A stretch of DNA of 35,881 bases from Akkermansiaceae bacterium (GCA_903875675.1 CAIQXC010000046.1:1-35881); one strand, 5' to 3'; counted from the first letter of the stretch, positions 16,403-26,041 are shown. Numbers and translations are program-made. Notes: generated by a model from the sequence alone, not told the origin.

Positions 16403-17845
16403 TCAGAATGCTCCCTTGCCAGTTAGGACCACCGGAATCGTTCTTAGCAAAATCTTCAGGTCTAGCCAGACCGACCAGCTATCGATATATTTCCGATCCA
16501 GAACCATCCACTCCTCAAATGACAATTGATTGCGTCCGCTCACCTGCCACAGACAGGTGATCCCGGGCTTGATGGATAGTCGGCGCCGATCACTCCAGTC
16601 GTAGAGATCCACTTCGCTCGATAACGGAGGACGGGGCCCGACCAAGCTCATTTCCCCCTTGAGCACATTGATCAATTGGGGCAATTCATCAACGCTGAAC
16701 TTGCGCATAATCGAGCCGACCCGAGTCATGCGCGGATCCCTGCGGATCTTGAACGTCGGTCCATCCATCTCATTGAGGTGGGCCAGTTCCTTCTTCCGCT
16801 CCTCAGCATCAACCACCATTGAACGAAATTTCAACAAACGGAACCTGCGCTTGTTCATTCCAATACGCTCCTGGCCAAACAGCACCGGTCCAGGACTCGT
16901 AAACTTGACCACCACCGCCGTGACCAGCAACAAGGGACTCAGCAAGACAAGTAACAAAGCAGAGCCGAAAAGATCGGTCAACCGCTTGACGAACAGCTGA
17001 AAAACTAAGCTTTCCCTGAAGAAAGTCACCACCTGCTCCCCCTCGAACTCCTCCACCTGGGCTCGCGACAGCACCCGAGCATTACCAACGTCCGGCATCA
17101 GGCGGACAACAACGCCAAGGTCGTTACACAGACCCACCACATCGCAAGCTAGCGGAAAGTTGTCACGTAGTGGCAGGCAAATCATCACTTCATCAATCAC
17201 GCCATTTTCGAGCAGGCGACTCAGGTTAGCCATCGGACCCAGGACTCTCCAACGAGCGCCAATTCGGGTCAGAAGCCCGACGCTGGTGCTATCATCGAAG
17301 AGAAAACCTTCGATCTCATATCCAAGCTCCCTCCGTGACTCAATTCGATCCGCCAGCTCAAAGCCCTTGTCCGTTCCGCCAATGATCATGAGATGGCGTG
17401 CATTGCACCCATGTCGCCTCAGAGTTCCTAGCAATGATCGAACTACGACCCTACTGCCAATCAGCAGCACCGTAGAAACAAGCAGAAATAGACACACCAC
17501 CGAAGGCGTCACCATCTTGATGTAGAACATAGCACCAGCCAACAGCAGCAGCAGGCTGGTAACCGTCATGGCCTTGGCAATCTCGATGCTCTGGCTCGTC
17601 AGAGTAGTGAAACGGTTCGAATTATAGTGAACCAGCTTGTTAAAGATGAAGAACCAGCCGAAAAGCACTCCAAGCATCGCTAGCCCTTCGTAGACCTGGT
17701 AGCGCTTCTCCAAAATCTCCTTAATAAAATAGAAACGCCCCCGCTCCTGAATGTATCCAACCAACAGCACAAAAACTCCAACTAGGACGATCTGGTCGAA
17801 AACTCGAAACCCAAGAATTAGGAATTTATGGCGGAGGCGAATCAT
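16403..17845 (-). CDS. Exopolysaccharide biosynthesis polyprenyl glycosylphosphotransferase (WcaJ/PssY-like)
   Basis: N-terminal TM helices; KRLTDLFGSALLLVLLSPLL...GPVLFGQERIGMNKRRFRLLKFRSM...KFSVDELPQLINVLKGEMSLVGPRPPL...KPGITCLWQVSGRN. Confidence 0.96.
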   Translation of the reverse strand: MIRLRHKFLILGFRVFDQIVLVGVFVLLVGYIQERGRFYFIKEILEKRYQVYEGLAMLGVLFGWFFIFNKLVHYNSNRFTTLTSQSIEIAKAMTVTSLLLLLAGAMFYIKMVTPSVVCLFLLVSTVLLIGSRVVVRSLLGTLRRHGCNARHLMIIGGTDKGFELADRIESRRELGYEIEGFLFDDSTSVGLLTRIGARWRVLGPMANLSRLLENGVIDEVMICLPLRDNFPLACDVVGLCNDLGVVVRLMPDVGNARVLSRAQVEEFEGEQVVTFFRESLVFQLFVKRLTDLFGSALLLVLLSPLLLVTAVVVKFTSPGPVLFGQERIGMNKRRFRLLKFRSMVVDAEERKKELAHLNEMDGPTFKIRRDPRMTRVGSIMRKFSVDELPQLINVLKGEMSLVGPRPPLSSEVDLYDWSDRRRLSIKPGITCLWQVSGRNQLSFEEWMVLDRKYIDSWSVWLDLKILLRTIPVVLTGKGAF

Positions 17846-17866
17846 TAGGAATTCTCCAGCTAGATA

Positions 17867-18862
17867 TCAGCAGCCTGGGTGCAGTGTGCAGCTCGACTCG
17901 GAATTCTCTCCGTTCTGTGATCGAACTGTTCGATTCTCTCGCTGGCGGAACCAAATCGCCGTCAGCAGCAGCGGTGCAAGTGAGACCGCGAAAAACAAAG
18001 GACCGCCCTTGTGGTGAATCCAACTGTCGATCATCCGAGGACCGATATGGACGCAAACTTGCCCGATAACAAGCACCCTGATGGCATTGCGGAAGATTCC
18101 AAGCGGAATCACCATTGCCATCAGCGAACACCGGTGCCATGTTGACCTAAGAAACATATAGGAAGCTATCAGGCTGGTTATAAAGAGCACCAGCGAAGAG
18201 CGAATCCCACTGCAATTCCGGGCCACTTCAATCGTCATTCCCGGTAATTCAAGCACCTGGCCATTCCGTAGAACAGGCGTTCCTAACATTTGAAACAGCA
18301 CATTCGCCAAGGATACAGAGGCACGCATCAACAAGTCTTCAAAGTACACCACAGTGATGTCGGGCAGCGGCACCATGAACACCAGAACGCAGAAGGGGAA
18401 AACAAGCACGCGCATCCAGGTCACCCCTAGGAGGGCAAATCCGCCTGCCACCAATAGTAGCGCGTAACAAGCAGCAGCCTGCGTCATCGCGGCACTTTGA
18501 CCGCATCCAGCGGAGCCTGCTAGCGAAGGCCAGAAGAATAGTGTCACTGCAGCAATTGAAAAAATTAGTCCGCCACAAACCGAACCACCCAGTGATCCTC
18601 CCCGCTCCCGTGGCAGTGAGGCATGCTTGAGCGATGCCAAATAGAGTGAGACAACCGGAATAAGCAAAATGTACGAGTGTAGGTCCTTCTTCATCGCATA
18701 GCTGCAAAGGGCAACTAACGGCCCCCTGTACGCCAGTGACAAAATTACCACATACATGAAATATCTAAACAGCCTTCGGTCCGCCCACCACGCCGCAAGG
18801 GCATCAGTTTCGGTCATGTCAATCTCAGCCTTGGGTTCCGGCAAGTCGCGCTCTCCTTCCAT
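17867..18862 (-). CDS. xrtC: Exosortase, probably exosortase C (VPDSG-CTERM type)
   Basis: Multi-TM protein with exosortase catalytic signature: NCSGIRSS (Cys), IFRNAIRV (Arg), HHKGG (His). Type C assignment rests on VPD(S/G)G-CTERM cargo in the same window. Confidence 0.88.
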   Translation of the reverse strand: MEGERDLPEPKAEIDMTETDALAAWWADRRLFRYFMYVVILSLAYRGPLVALCSYAMKKDLHSYILLIPVVSLYLASLKHASLPRERGGSLGGSVCGGLIFSIAAVTLFFWPSLAGSAGCGQSAAMTQAAACYALLLVAGGFALLGVTWMRVLVFPFCVLVFMVPLPDITVVYFEDLLMRASVSLANVLFQMLGTPVLRNGQVLELPGMTIEVARNCSGIRSSLVLFITSLIASYMFLRSTWHRCSLMAMVIPLGIFRNAIRVLVIGQVCVHIGPRMIDSWIHHKGGPLFFAVSLAPLLLTAIWFRQRENRTVRSQNGENSESSCTLHPGC

Positions 18863-18955
18863 GGGTCAATAGTAAAAGGTGATTGGGCTTACGATGTCGA
18901 TACTAACTGACTTATCCTGTCCTTGCTTATGAATCTTGTAGCCGAAAATTTCCAC

Positions 18956-19282
18956 TCAACCTGGCCAAAACAGACAACCAGCATATGGATAGGCGAATCC
19001 TTCGATCAGCACTTCCTTGACTCACTCACTGTACTCCCACCAAATGATTGGATCGCTATCCCGGTTAGGGATCGTAATAACACCGATAGAGACGCCAGCA
19101 TCGAAGGCCTTATGAAACAGTAGGCGACTTCGTCGGGCCTGAGAAATTTTTTCTTGAATATTGATGGATCGAAGGCTAAAAAATTTATCTTCAAGCCACC
19201 TACTTTCGGCTTTTTCTCAGCATACCACCGAAGAATCAGTCAAAAACTTCGCTTCTCTGGAGTGTTGGTCGAACGTTGTCAT
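18956..19282 (-). pseudogene. Decayed DUF218/YdcF-ElyC-like C-terminal fragment with two in-frame TGA codons
   Basis: One reverse frame reads MTTFDQHSREAKFLTDSSVVC*EKAESRWLEDKFFSLRSINIQEKISQARRSRLLFHKAFDAGVSIGVITIPNRDSDPIIWWEYSE*VKEVLIEGFAYPYAGCLFWPG*; resembles the SEA..fL...V....i.lEd / ...P....WW.s.egv.evl.E...YlYA pattern of DUF218 proteins. Confidence 0.5.
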
Positions 19283-19366
19283 TGGTCCAGCAAACAGTGA
19301 TTAATCGACACACAGCGACTACTTCCTTCCATTCTCTCGAAACCATCTGCGGCCTGTGGCATCTGT

Positions 19367-20647
19367 TCACGATAAGGCCGCCTGTGCTCCTCTTGTCATG
19401 TGCCATTTTTCATTGGTGGATATGGCCTTTAACAAATTTGTTAGTGAATAGAATAACTGCGCCTGGGGCCAACGTAGAAACGGAAATCTATGGTGGAATC
19501 CACCACGGAAAACCCTCGTGACGAAATGACCGTCCTCAAGTTGGTAGTTTTGAATCAGCTTGTCCGCGAGACTCCTCGCCAAGGTTCCGGCCTCAGGAAT
19601 CATGTCGCCGAGCAATGCCCCCATCGTGATACCCTCTGCTAAATCATACATTTCAAGCTTTGCAAGTTGCAATCGTGGTTTGACAGAGAACGGCAAAGGA
19701 TTCCCTTCGACGTCGACCAGATGGGACCGATAGTAGGTGAAGCCGCGCCGAATCGCGGCCTCAATCCTCTGATTAGGGGCGAGCCTGTAGGTCTTAAACA
19801 GATTCTTGAGGTTGAAGCAAGTATGGAGATTATCGATATAGCTCTTCGCTTCGTTCATCGCGTATAGCCAGGATCCATCCCCCGCCTGGGATTCAAGAAC
19901 GAAGTTCAGATTACGCCAAGACGTCTCCAAATATTCCTGCCGCCCAAATCGTCGCCCAGCATCAGCCAGCACATAGGCCCTATAGGCGCTAGCATTGACC
20001 ACTTGGCGCTTGTCAAATGGCGAGTAGCTTCCAGCCGCCGAGGTCGGCCCGGTGGGAATGTCTTTCAAATCGCCGTGGACAAATTTCGCGATCCCGGAAG
20101 CAAGACTGAGATACTTTTTGTTCCCAGTCGCTTCGAGCAGACCGAGATAGGCTTCATAGCAATAAGGCGTGCAGGTGATATAGGGTGTGTTCTTCGGCCA
20201 TAGTGCGTCATTGTTGTTCTGCCAGTCGAATGGGTATCCCCAGCAAGGGCCTCCGAAGCCAGGAATTGCATATGCAAGTATCTCATCGCCAAGCGCTATA
20301 GCGTGCTCGAGGTGCCTATCTTCCTTCGTAGTTTGATAGATATTCAGCAATCCCAAGAGGATCTGCGAGTCGGCCGTTGCGAAGCGCGCCTTGGTGACGA
20401 ACATTCCCCGAACCGATGGCCAAACCAGATCCACCGCCACCAGCGGTGCCACGAGAGGTATTCCAAGGTTGCCTTTTGCGTAATAGACCTTTCTCGACCA
20501 CAGTCCATAGCAGGTCCCCCAGATATCGTATGGGTCGTAGCTCTCGTAGCCGACACGGTTGAGCCAGCAAAGAAACCGCTCACAGGCTGTAAGAATTGCG
20601 TCGCCTCTGTCAGTGATGTTAGAATCGGTAGCGGGTGGGATGGACAT
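19367..20647 (-). CDS. Uncharacterised EPS-locus protein, probably (alpha/alpha)-barrel fold
   Basis: 426-aa ORF with repeated helical hairpins: YESYDPYDIWGTCYGLWSRKVYY, GPCWGYPFDWQ, DGSWLYA, HTCFNLKNLF, DGHFVTRVFRGG; resembles six-hairpin glycosidase or terpenoid-cyclase-like proteins. Confidence 0.65.
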   Translation of the reverse strand: MSIPPATDSNITDRGDAILTACERFLCWLNRVGYESYDPYDIWGTCYGLWSRKVYYAKGNLGIPLVAPLVAVDLVWPSVRGMFVTKARFATADSQILLGLLNIYQTTKEDRHLEHAIALGDEILAYAIPGFGGPCWGYPFDWQNNNDALWPKNTPYITCTPYCYEAYLGLLEATGNKKYLSLASGIAKFVHGDLKDIPTGPTSAAGSYSPFDKRQVVNASAYRAYVLADAGRRFGRQEYLETSWRNLNFVLESQAGDGSWLYAMNEAKSYIDNLHTCFNLKNLFKTYRLAPNQRIEAAIRRGFTYYRSHLVDVEGNPLPFSVKPRLQLAKLEMYDLAEGITMGALLGDMIPEAGTLARSLADKLIQNYQLEDGHFVTRVFRGGFHHRFPFLRWPQAQLFYSLTNLLKAISTNEKWHMTRGAQAALS

Positions 20648-20766
20648 GGGAAAAGGCTTTCAGAGGGGGGGCTCGGATTCGGCAGAGATTTGCCCACAGA
20701 TTCGATCTCTCAACTCCATACTCCGGCCTCAGCAATTTGCCCGCAAGAATGGTGCCGGATTCATGA

Positions 20767-21876
20767 TCATGGAGATGAGCATACGACCGACCGTGTGGTC
20801 CGTGTCGGATAGCACTCGGTGCTGCGTCTCTGTGATGTATTCACAACTGTAACCGGGTTTACCAAATACCACTTCAGACCGGCAATCAGCCCTGCGGCGA
20901 TTTGATGAGTAGGCTGATAGTTTAGTAATCTTCTGGCCTTGCCGATGTCGGCGTTGGAGTGGCGGATGTCGCCTGATCGGAAGTCGTCGTAAGCCGGAGA
21001 CGCATCAGATAAATCGGGACGTTCCTTAATCAGATGAATCCTCAGCATTTCGTAAAGTTCGTTGAGGGTTGTTCGTCCGCCTGCCGCTACATTATATACG
21101 GTGTTCAAAGCATTTGGATTGCAGATAGTTGCAGCACACAAGTTTGCCTGTACCACATTCTTGACGTAACAGAAATCCCGGCTGGTTTCCCCGTCGCCAT
21201 GAATCACCACAGTATCTCCACGCAACATCGAATTGATCCACTTCGGAATCACAGCCGCATATGGCCCATGTGGATCCTGACGCGGACCAAACACATTGAA
21301 GTAGCGAAGCCCAATGCATTCAATCCCATAGCATTTCGAGAATACTGCTGCATACAACTCATTTGCTTTCTTTGAAGCTGCGTACGGAGACAGGCAATCG
21401 CCCACTTGATCCTCAACCTTCGGCAGTGCTGGATGATCACCATACACTGAGCTGCTAGATGCGTAAACAAATCGCTTAACACCGGCATCTTTCGCCTCAA
21501 TAAGCATCGACATGAAGCCAGACACATTGTTATGGTGAGTAATCTCCGGATAAACGATCGAACGAGGAACTGATCCCAGTGCCGCCTGGTGAAGCACGCA
21601 ATCAACTCCCATACATGCTTTTCGACATGCCAATCTGTCGGTAATATCCGCTTCCATCCAATTGAAACACGCCCACCGGGCGCTTCCCACTTGATCTCTA
21701 ACTTCTTCGAGGTTTCTTCGATGACCAGTAGATAGATTGTCAATTCCTACCACCCGCTGGCCAAATTGGAGCAATTCTAGTAGTAAGTTCGAACCAATAA
21801 ATCCAGCGACGCCCGTCACAAGCCAAGTCCGCGGCGACTTGATGAGTTCCCGTTCTAGTATTTGATAGTTCTTCAT
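20767..21876 (-). CDS. UDP-GlcNAc/GalNAc 4-epimerase-like (WbpP/TviC family)
   Basis: WLVTGVAGFIGSNLLLELLQFGQRVVGIDNLSTGHRRNL, HQAALGSVPRSI, YASSSSVYGDHP, YAASKKANELYA, LRYFNVFGPRQDPHGPYAAVIPKWI. Confidence 0.92.
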   Translation of the reverse strand: MKNYQILERELIKSPRTWLVTGVAGFIGSNLLLELLQFGQRVVGIDNLSTGHRRNLEEVRDQVGSARWACFNWMEADITDRLACRKACMGVDCVLHQAALGSVPRSIVYPEITHHNNVSGFMSMLIEAKDAGVKRFVYASSSSVYGDHPALPKVEDQVGDCLSPYAASKKANELYAAVFSKCYGIECIGLRYFNVFGPRQDPHGPYAAVIPKWINSMLRGDTVVIHGDGETSRDFCYVKNVVQANLCAATICNPNALNTVYNVAAGGRTTLNELYEMLRIHLIKERPDLSDASPAYDDFRSGDIRHSNADIGKARRLLNYQPTHQIAAGLIAGLKWYLVNPVTVVNTSQRRSTECYPTRTTRSVVCSSP

Positions 21877-21960
21877 GAAGAGAATCGTTTATTGAATTTG
21901 GATGTTTCAGTCAGATCCCAAACTGTCTCTGGTTCGTGTCAATCAGTCAATTCCTCTTGA

Positions 21961-23034
21961 CTATGAGACGCTGCCCATTTTGACTATCATCTCAGAGATT
22001 TCACTCATCGATACAACCTCAAGCGCTGGATCCGCTGCCACACTAACAAGGAACCGAGTGAAGTTCGCGTCATCGAAGTGCTCCTTGCTATGGCCGATCA
22101 ACACGATAACGTCGAGATCTCCTTCCGGGGCCGGAGGCACCTCCCTAATCCAGCGCAGCAACTGCCTAGACGACATGTTATGAAAATCCAACTTAATCGG
22201 AAATTGCTGTACTAGGAAGCGCAGCACGCTCGCCGGGGTTCGCCCCATGCCAAACTGCCTCACCATCTCCTGTTGCGTTCTCTTCGGAACGTTGCCAAAG
22301 AACTTTGCTAGCAGTCGTCGAGGTGTTAGCTGCTGAACACGCCTGCCCATCCTCGAATACACAGGAATCTCGGTCACATGGCCAGCGGTGTCCTCGGTAG
22401 CTACATCCAAAGTAACCTGCCAGTGACGCCGCGCTTTGGGGACTCCGGTGTAATCCAAATGCACCTGACCATCCTTGCGGACCATGCCCTTGACCGCAGA
22501 GCTTTCAATCACAATCCCGTGCTCACTGAGGGCCATTAGCAGCTTGCCTCCCGGTTGGGCGCAGAAAGCCCCGCAGCGATAGCCACGCACTCGCCGAGAA
22601 CTGCCCGCAGCCTCATATATTTCGTCGATCACCGCCTTGCGTTCGCCGATAAATGCCGACACCTCCACAGCAGTGTCAAACAGGCTATCAACTGTCCGCT
22701 TGTCCGACCTCAGGTGCCACTGATCATGCTCAAGGACCGCCCCCATCCATTCGGGATGAAGGTGAAGTTCAATATCGTGACCACGGCGGATCAGATCTAG
22801 CGCCTGTGCGTGGATTGCGGCCGCCGGATCGTAACCTAGTGTGGCGGTTAGTGCCTCCCGCTCCCGATTGAACGCCAAGTATTCTTCGACCTCAAGGAAT
22901 ACAGTTAATGGCATATCGAACATTTCACAGATCCGCGCCATCCGCTCAGTGGGCTCAACCATATGTCTGAGCACATCGCCGGTGCCATTGCCAAAGAGCT
23001 CGTAGTCAATCGATAATACCAGTTTTCTCTTCAT
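21961..23034 (-). CDS. Polysaccharide deacetylase-like protein
   Basis: MKRKLVLSIDYELFGNGTGD...LTVFLEVEEYLAF...RRGHDIELHLHPEW...GYRCGAFCAQ...GHSKEHFDD. Confidence 0.8.
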   Translation of the reverse strand: MKRKLVLSIDYELFGNGTGDVLRHMVEPTERMARICEMFDMPLTVFLEVEEYLAFNREREALTATLGYDPAAAIHAQALDLIRRGHDIELHLHPEWMGAVLEHDQWHLRSDKRTVDSLFDTAVEVSAFIGERKAVIDEIYEAAGSSRRVRGYRCGAFCAQPGGKLLMALSEHGIVIESSAVKGMVRKDGQVHLDYTGVPKARRHWQVTLDVATEDTAGHVTEIPVYSRMGRRVQQLTPRRLLAKFFGNVPKRTQQEMVRQFGMGRTPASVLRFLVQQFPIKLDFHNMSSRQLLRWIREVPPAPEGDLDVIVLIGHSKEHFDDANFTRFLVSVAADPALEVVSMSEISEMIVKMGSVS

Positions 23035-23061
23035 TTCAATTCATCCTTGACTTACCAAACA

Positions 23062-24129
23062 TTACTTGGCTCGGTGGCCCCTCAAACAGGTGTGTACCTC
23101 AGATCTCCAACCGCAGTATTTCAGCATTCTGGAAAAGCCTGAGAGGTCATAGCCTAGTTTGTAAGGTTCTGTTGTGATCGAGTATCGCTGAAGCAGAAAT
23201 GCATCTTGTCCCGCAAAATTTCGTCCTGGAGCGATTGTTGAAGTAGCGCACTTGTAACCTGCGGCTCGGACAAGATCCGTCACATCAGGGGAATGTTTCC
23301 CATATGGATAGCAGAAACTCCGGCACGGCAAGCCAAGTTTCAGCTCGATCCGCCTCTTCGAGTCGCCAAGCTCCTGGATGACCTCATCCCGTGTCAATAA
23401 CTCGAGGTTGGGATGAGTTACAGTATGTGAACCAATTTCAATCTCCTTGGCCGCAAGTTCACGGACATCGGCCCAGGTCATCGCCTCCGCATACGGATAA
23501 TTGACATCGGGATTTGACAGGCGTGCACCAAAGGCCTCTTCGACCTGCCCCACTTCGTGATCCCGCTGATTTGCTCGCATTGCCCGTAAATGGTCCTTGG
23601 CCCGGGCCATCGACGCTGGATCATCCCTTCTAATTACGACAACCTCGCCCTTCGGCCCGAAAAAGCTCGCCTGCTCGGTCCTCGCCTGCCGCCAGGCATG
23701 GTCAAGCCGTAACCACCAGTAAGGCTCACCTGTGTCGAGAATATCGGTCGAAACAAATACAGTAGCGGGAATACCAACTCGAAGCACTTCCGGAATCGCA
23801 ACCCGGCAGGTGCATGCAAGACTGTCGTCAAACGTCAGCACTCCATAGCGTCTCATTGGTCGCCTGCCTTCCTCAAGGATGGCGACAGCTGTAGAGAGAC
23901 TGATCACCTCGCGCGTTCTTGCTAGGGATTCAAGATTTGATCGAAACGACGCAAGCGATGTACTGCTCGGCGGCGGAAGTCCGTGGCGCAACATCCCAGC
24001 GCTATGCACGCCGTGGGTCATAATAATATCAATGAAGCCGTACCGTTCCTTTCCCCGCTCAGTGACACTCTCGGGCCAAGCGCACGAGATCAGCCTGAAA
24101 CAATTGCTCCTCAGCGTCTGCATTTGCAC
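23062..24129 (-). CDS. Polysaccharide deacetylase (NodB-like)
   Basis: RYGVLTFDDSLA, GIPATVFVSTDIL, EIGSHTVTHPNLELLTRDEVIQELGDSKRRIE, CRSFCYPYGKHSPDV. Confidence 0.88.
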   Translation of the reverse strand: MQMQTLRSNCFRLISCAWPESVTERGKERYGFIDIIMTHGVHSAGMLRHGLPPPSSTSLASFRSNLESLARTREVISLSTAVAILEEGRRPMRRYGVLTFDDSLACTCRVAIPEVLRVGIPATVFVSTDILDTGEPYWWLRLDHAWRQARTEQASFFGPKGEVVVIRRDDPASMARAKDHLRAMRANQRDHEVGQVEEAFGARLSNPDVNYPYAEAMTWADVRELAAKEIEIGSHTVTHPNLELLTRDEVIQELGDSKRRIELKLGLPCRSFCYPYGKHSPDVTDLVRAAGYKCATSTIAPGRNFAGQDAFLLQRYSITTEPYKLGYDLSGFSRMLKYCGWRSEVHTCLRGHRAK

Positions 24130-24142
24130 GTCGAATGGGTTG

Positions 24143-25288
24143 TCAGAGTCCGAGAACTTCCCGGTAAATCGCTTCGAGCCTCAAAGCTACCTTCGCCGCT
24201 GAAAACCTCTCATGTGCGAATTCCTGGTTGTGTCCTCCTATCCTACGTCGAACTCCATCCAATGCCGCCAGTTGCTCAATCCGCTCGGCCACAACGTCTG
24301 GTTCAAACCTTTCACCGACCTTTTTGGAACGGTCCTGCGCGACGATGTAACCTGTTACCCCTTCCTCAAGGATATCCTTCAGACCTCCGGCATCGCTTGA
24401 CACCAAGGGCAGGCCCATCGCCATTGCCTCGAGCACCGCGTTGGGCATTCCCTCTGTGTAGCTAAGGAAGGCAAATGCATCGGCTTCGGCGTAGCAACCA
24501 ATCTTGCGTCTACCTTCCACATACCCAGCAAATTCGATATTCACCAATCCAAGATCCACGGCCCGCCGCCGCACCAGTTCCAAATCCGGGCCGTCCCCGG
24601 CGATGGTGAGATGGTAGCGCCCTGGGCTGTGCTGGTTGAGCACTGAAAAGGCATCAAGCAGTTCCAGGACCCCTTTCGACACTTCGACCCTTGATAAGAA
24701 CAGCATTCGAAACACCCTGCTATTCCGAATGGACCTAAACTTCACGTTGGCATCAAGAATGGAGTCGGCCACGACTGTTGTCTCAACATAGACAGGTCTC
24801 GTGAACCCCCAACGCCGCAGATCATCGCGAAAATCACTCGCCAAGACGATATGAGCATCCGCCCACCGATAGACCCGGCTTATCCAACCACGATTTCCAC
24901 CGGGAAATTCGGGTGTCCCGCAGGCCAGGTTGTCCCAACCACGCCAAAAGACAATCACGGGTCGCCGAAACAGCTTGGCCAAGCAGAGATTTACTGCGTC
25001 TCGTCTTAGAGAGCGTAACTCCACCGGATCTAGGCATGCATTCAAATGAACGAGTCCGTGCCATGCAAACATTTTCAACACAAGGTTCAGCCAATCAAAT
25101 ATCAGCCTCATCACCGTCGGCATTCGGACAAACCATGTGCGGCATTCAGCCCCATAATAGCCATACGGACGGCCGACATCGACGAAACGATGAAGCACCA
25201 CAAGATGCCCACTGATGGCCTGATAATAGTTGAAGATCCCCCCCCCAGACGCGGCCCGATCACGAACGATAAGAACCTGAATTGACAT
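24143..25288 (-). CDS. Glycosyltransferase family 4
   Basis: SGGGIFNYYQAI N-terminus; MLFLSRVEVSKGVLELLDAF, LTIAGDGPDLE, VEFAGYV-like, FLSYTEGMPNAVLEAMAMGLPLVSSDAGGLKDILEEGVTGYIV. Confidence 0.92.
   Translation of the reverse strand: MSIQVLIVRDRAASGGGIFNYYQAISGHLVVLHRFVDVGRPYGYYGAECRTWFVRMPTVMRLIFDWLNLVLKMFAWHGLVHLNACLDPVELRSLRRDAVNLCLAKLFRRPVIVFWRGWDNLACGTPEFPGGNRGWISRVYRWADAHIVLASDFRDDLRRWGFTRPVYVETTVVADSILDANVKFRSIRNSRVFRMLFLSRVEVSKGVLELLDAFSVLNQHSPGRYHLTIAGDGPDLELVRRRAVDLGLVNIEFAGYVEGRRKIGCYAEADAFAFLSYTEGMPNAVLEAMAMGLPLVSSDAGGLKDILEEGVTGYIVAQDRSKKVGERFEPDVVAERIEQLAALDGVRRRIGGHNQEFAHERFSAAKVALRLEAIYREVLGL
25238..25246. repeat. Homopolymer C9 (G9 on coding strand) within the 5' end of a GT4 gene
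   Basis: ccccccccc read directly; encodes the Gly-Gly-Gly of SGGGIFNYY. Confidence 0.97.
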
Positions 25289-25333
25289 TTCCTGACGTGG
25301 GCCTCGGTTCGACACAGGCGAGCTGGGAATCTA

Positions 25334-26041
25334 TCACACAAGACGGTTTCGGCGGGCCTCAAATAGAATCATAGAACCCAGCGACCGGCGGCGTGAGAGC
25401 GCGATCCCCGCCTTTCCACACAACGGGAACTCAAAGGAGGTGCGCCGCTGAACTTCGAGGCCGAGGGATGATAATCTAGCGACAAACCGCGTGGCTGAAT
25501 AGTGGCGAAGTGAATAGTCAAAATGACGTCCAATATCCACCCGGCAGAAACGCCGAAATTTGCGCAACGAGCACTCGGCAATCCCGATGAGACTCCACGC
25601 ATTCGGTACCGACACGAGCAAAACTCCCCCCAACTTCAGAGAATGAACCAATTGCTCAAGAATCGCCATATCCTGCACAAGGTATTCAAGAACACTTGAA
25701 CAAATAATGACATCGAATGACTGACTAGCAAATCCCGTATTCGTCGCATCCATCAGTTCAAATCGTAGATTGCCTTGACCACCTACGGCAGCCGCGAAGC
25801 GGGATCTCCTTACCATGCCCTCGGAAACATCAGTTCCTAGAACATCGTAACCCATCGCCGAAACTGCGGAAGCAATCACCCCAGGACCACAGCCGAAGTC
25901 CAGCACTTTCGCACGTACAGGCGCTAATCTTTGAACCGCCGTTCGAATGAGATTGAGCCGATCCTTGAAGGAATGCTTACACGAATAATTTGTCGCAAAC
26001 CGCTCCGAATCCTCGGAAAAATATTCAGGAGTTGACTTCAT
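25334..26041 (-). CDS. Class I SAM-dependent methyltransferase
   Basis: AKVLDFGCGPGVIASAVSAMGYDVLGTDVSEGMV; FDVIICSSVLEYL; LKLGGVLLVSVPN. Confidence 0.9.
   Translation of the reverse strand: MKSTPEYFSEDSERFATNYSCKHSFKDRLNLIRTAVQRLAPVRAKVLDFGCGPGVIASAVSAMGYDVLGTDVSEGMVRRSRFAAAVGGQGNLRFELMDATNTGFASQSFDVIICSSVLEYLVQDMAILEQLVHSLKLGGVLLVSVPNAWSLIGIAECSLRKFRRFCRVDIGRHFDYSLRHYSATRFVARLSSLGLEVQRRTSFEFPLCGKAGIALSRRRSLGSMILFEARRNRLV

Noticed and set aside
18923-19123. Plus-strand 66-aa ORF (MLMNLVAENFHSTW...)
   Set aside because: The opposite strand shows a better protein-like reading (DUF218-like remnant).
18956-19282. In-frame TGA codons as selenocysteine or recoded stops
   Set aside because: Two TGAs in a short, N-terminally truncated fragment with no SECIS-like hairpin evaluated and no redox motif; decay is the simpler explanation.
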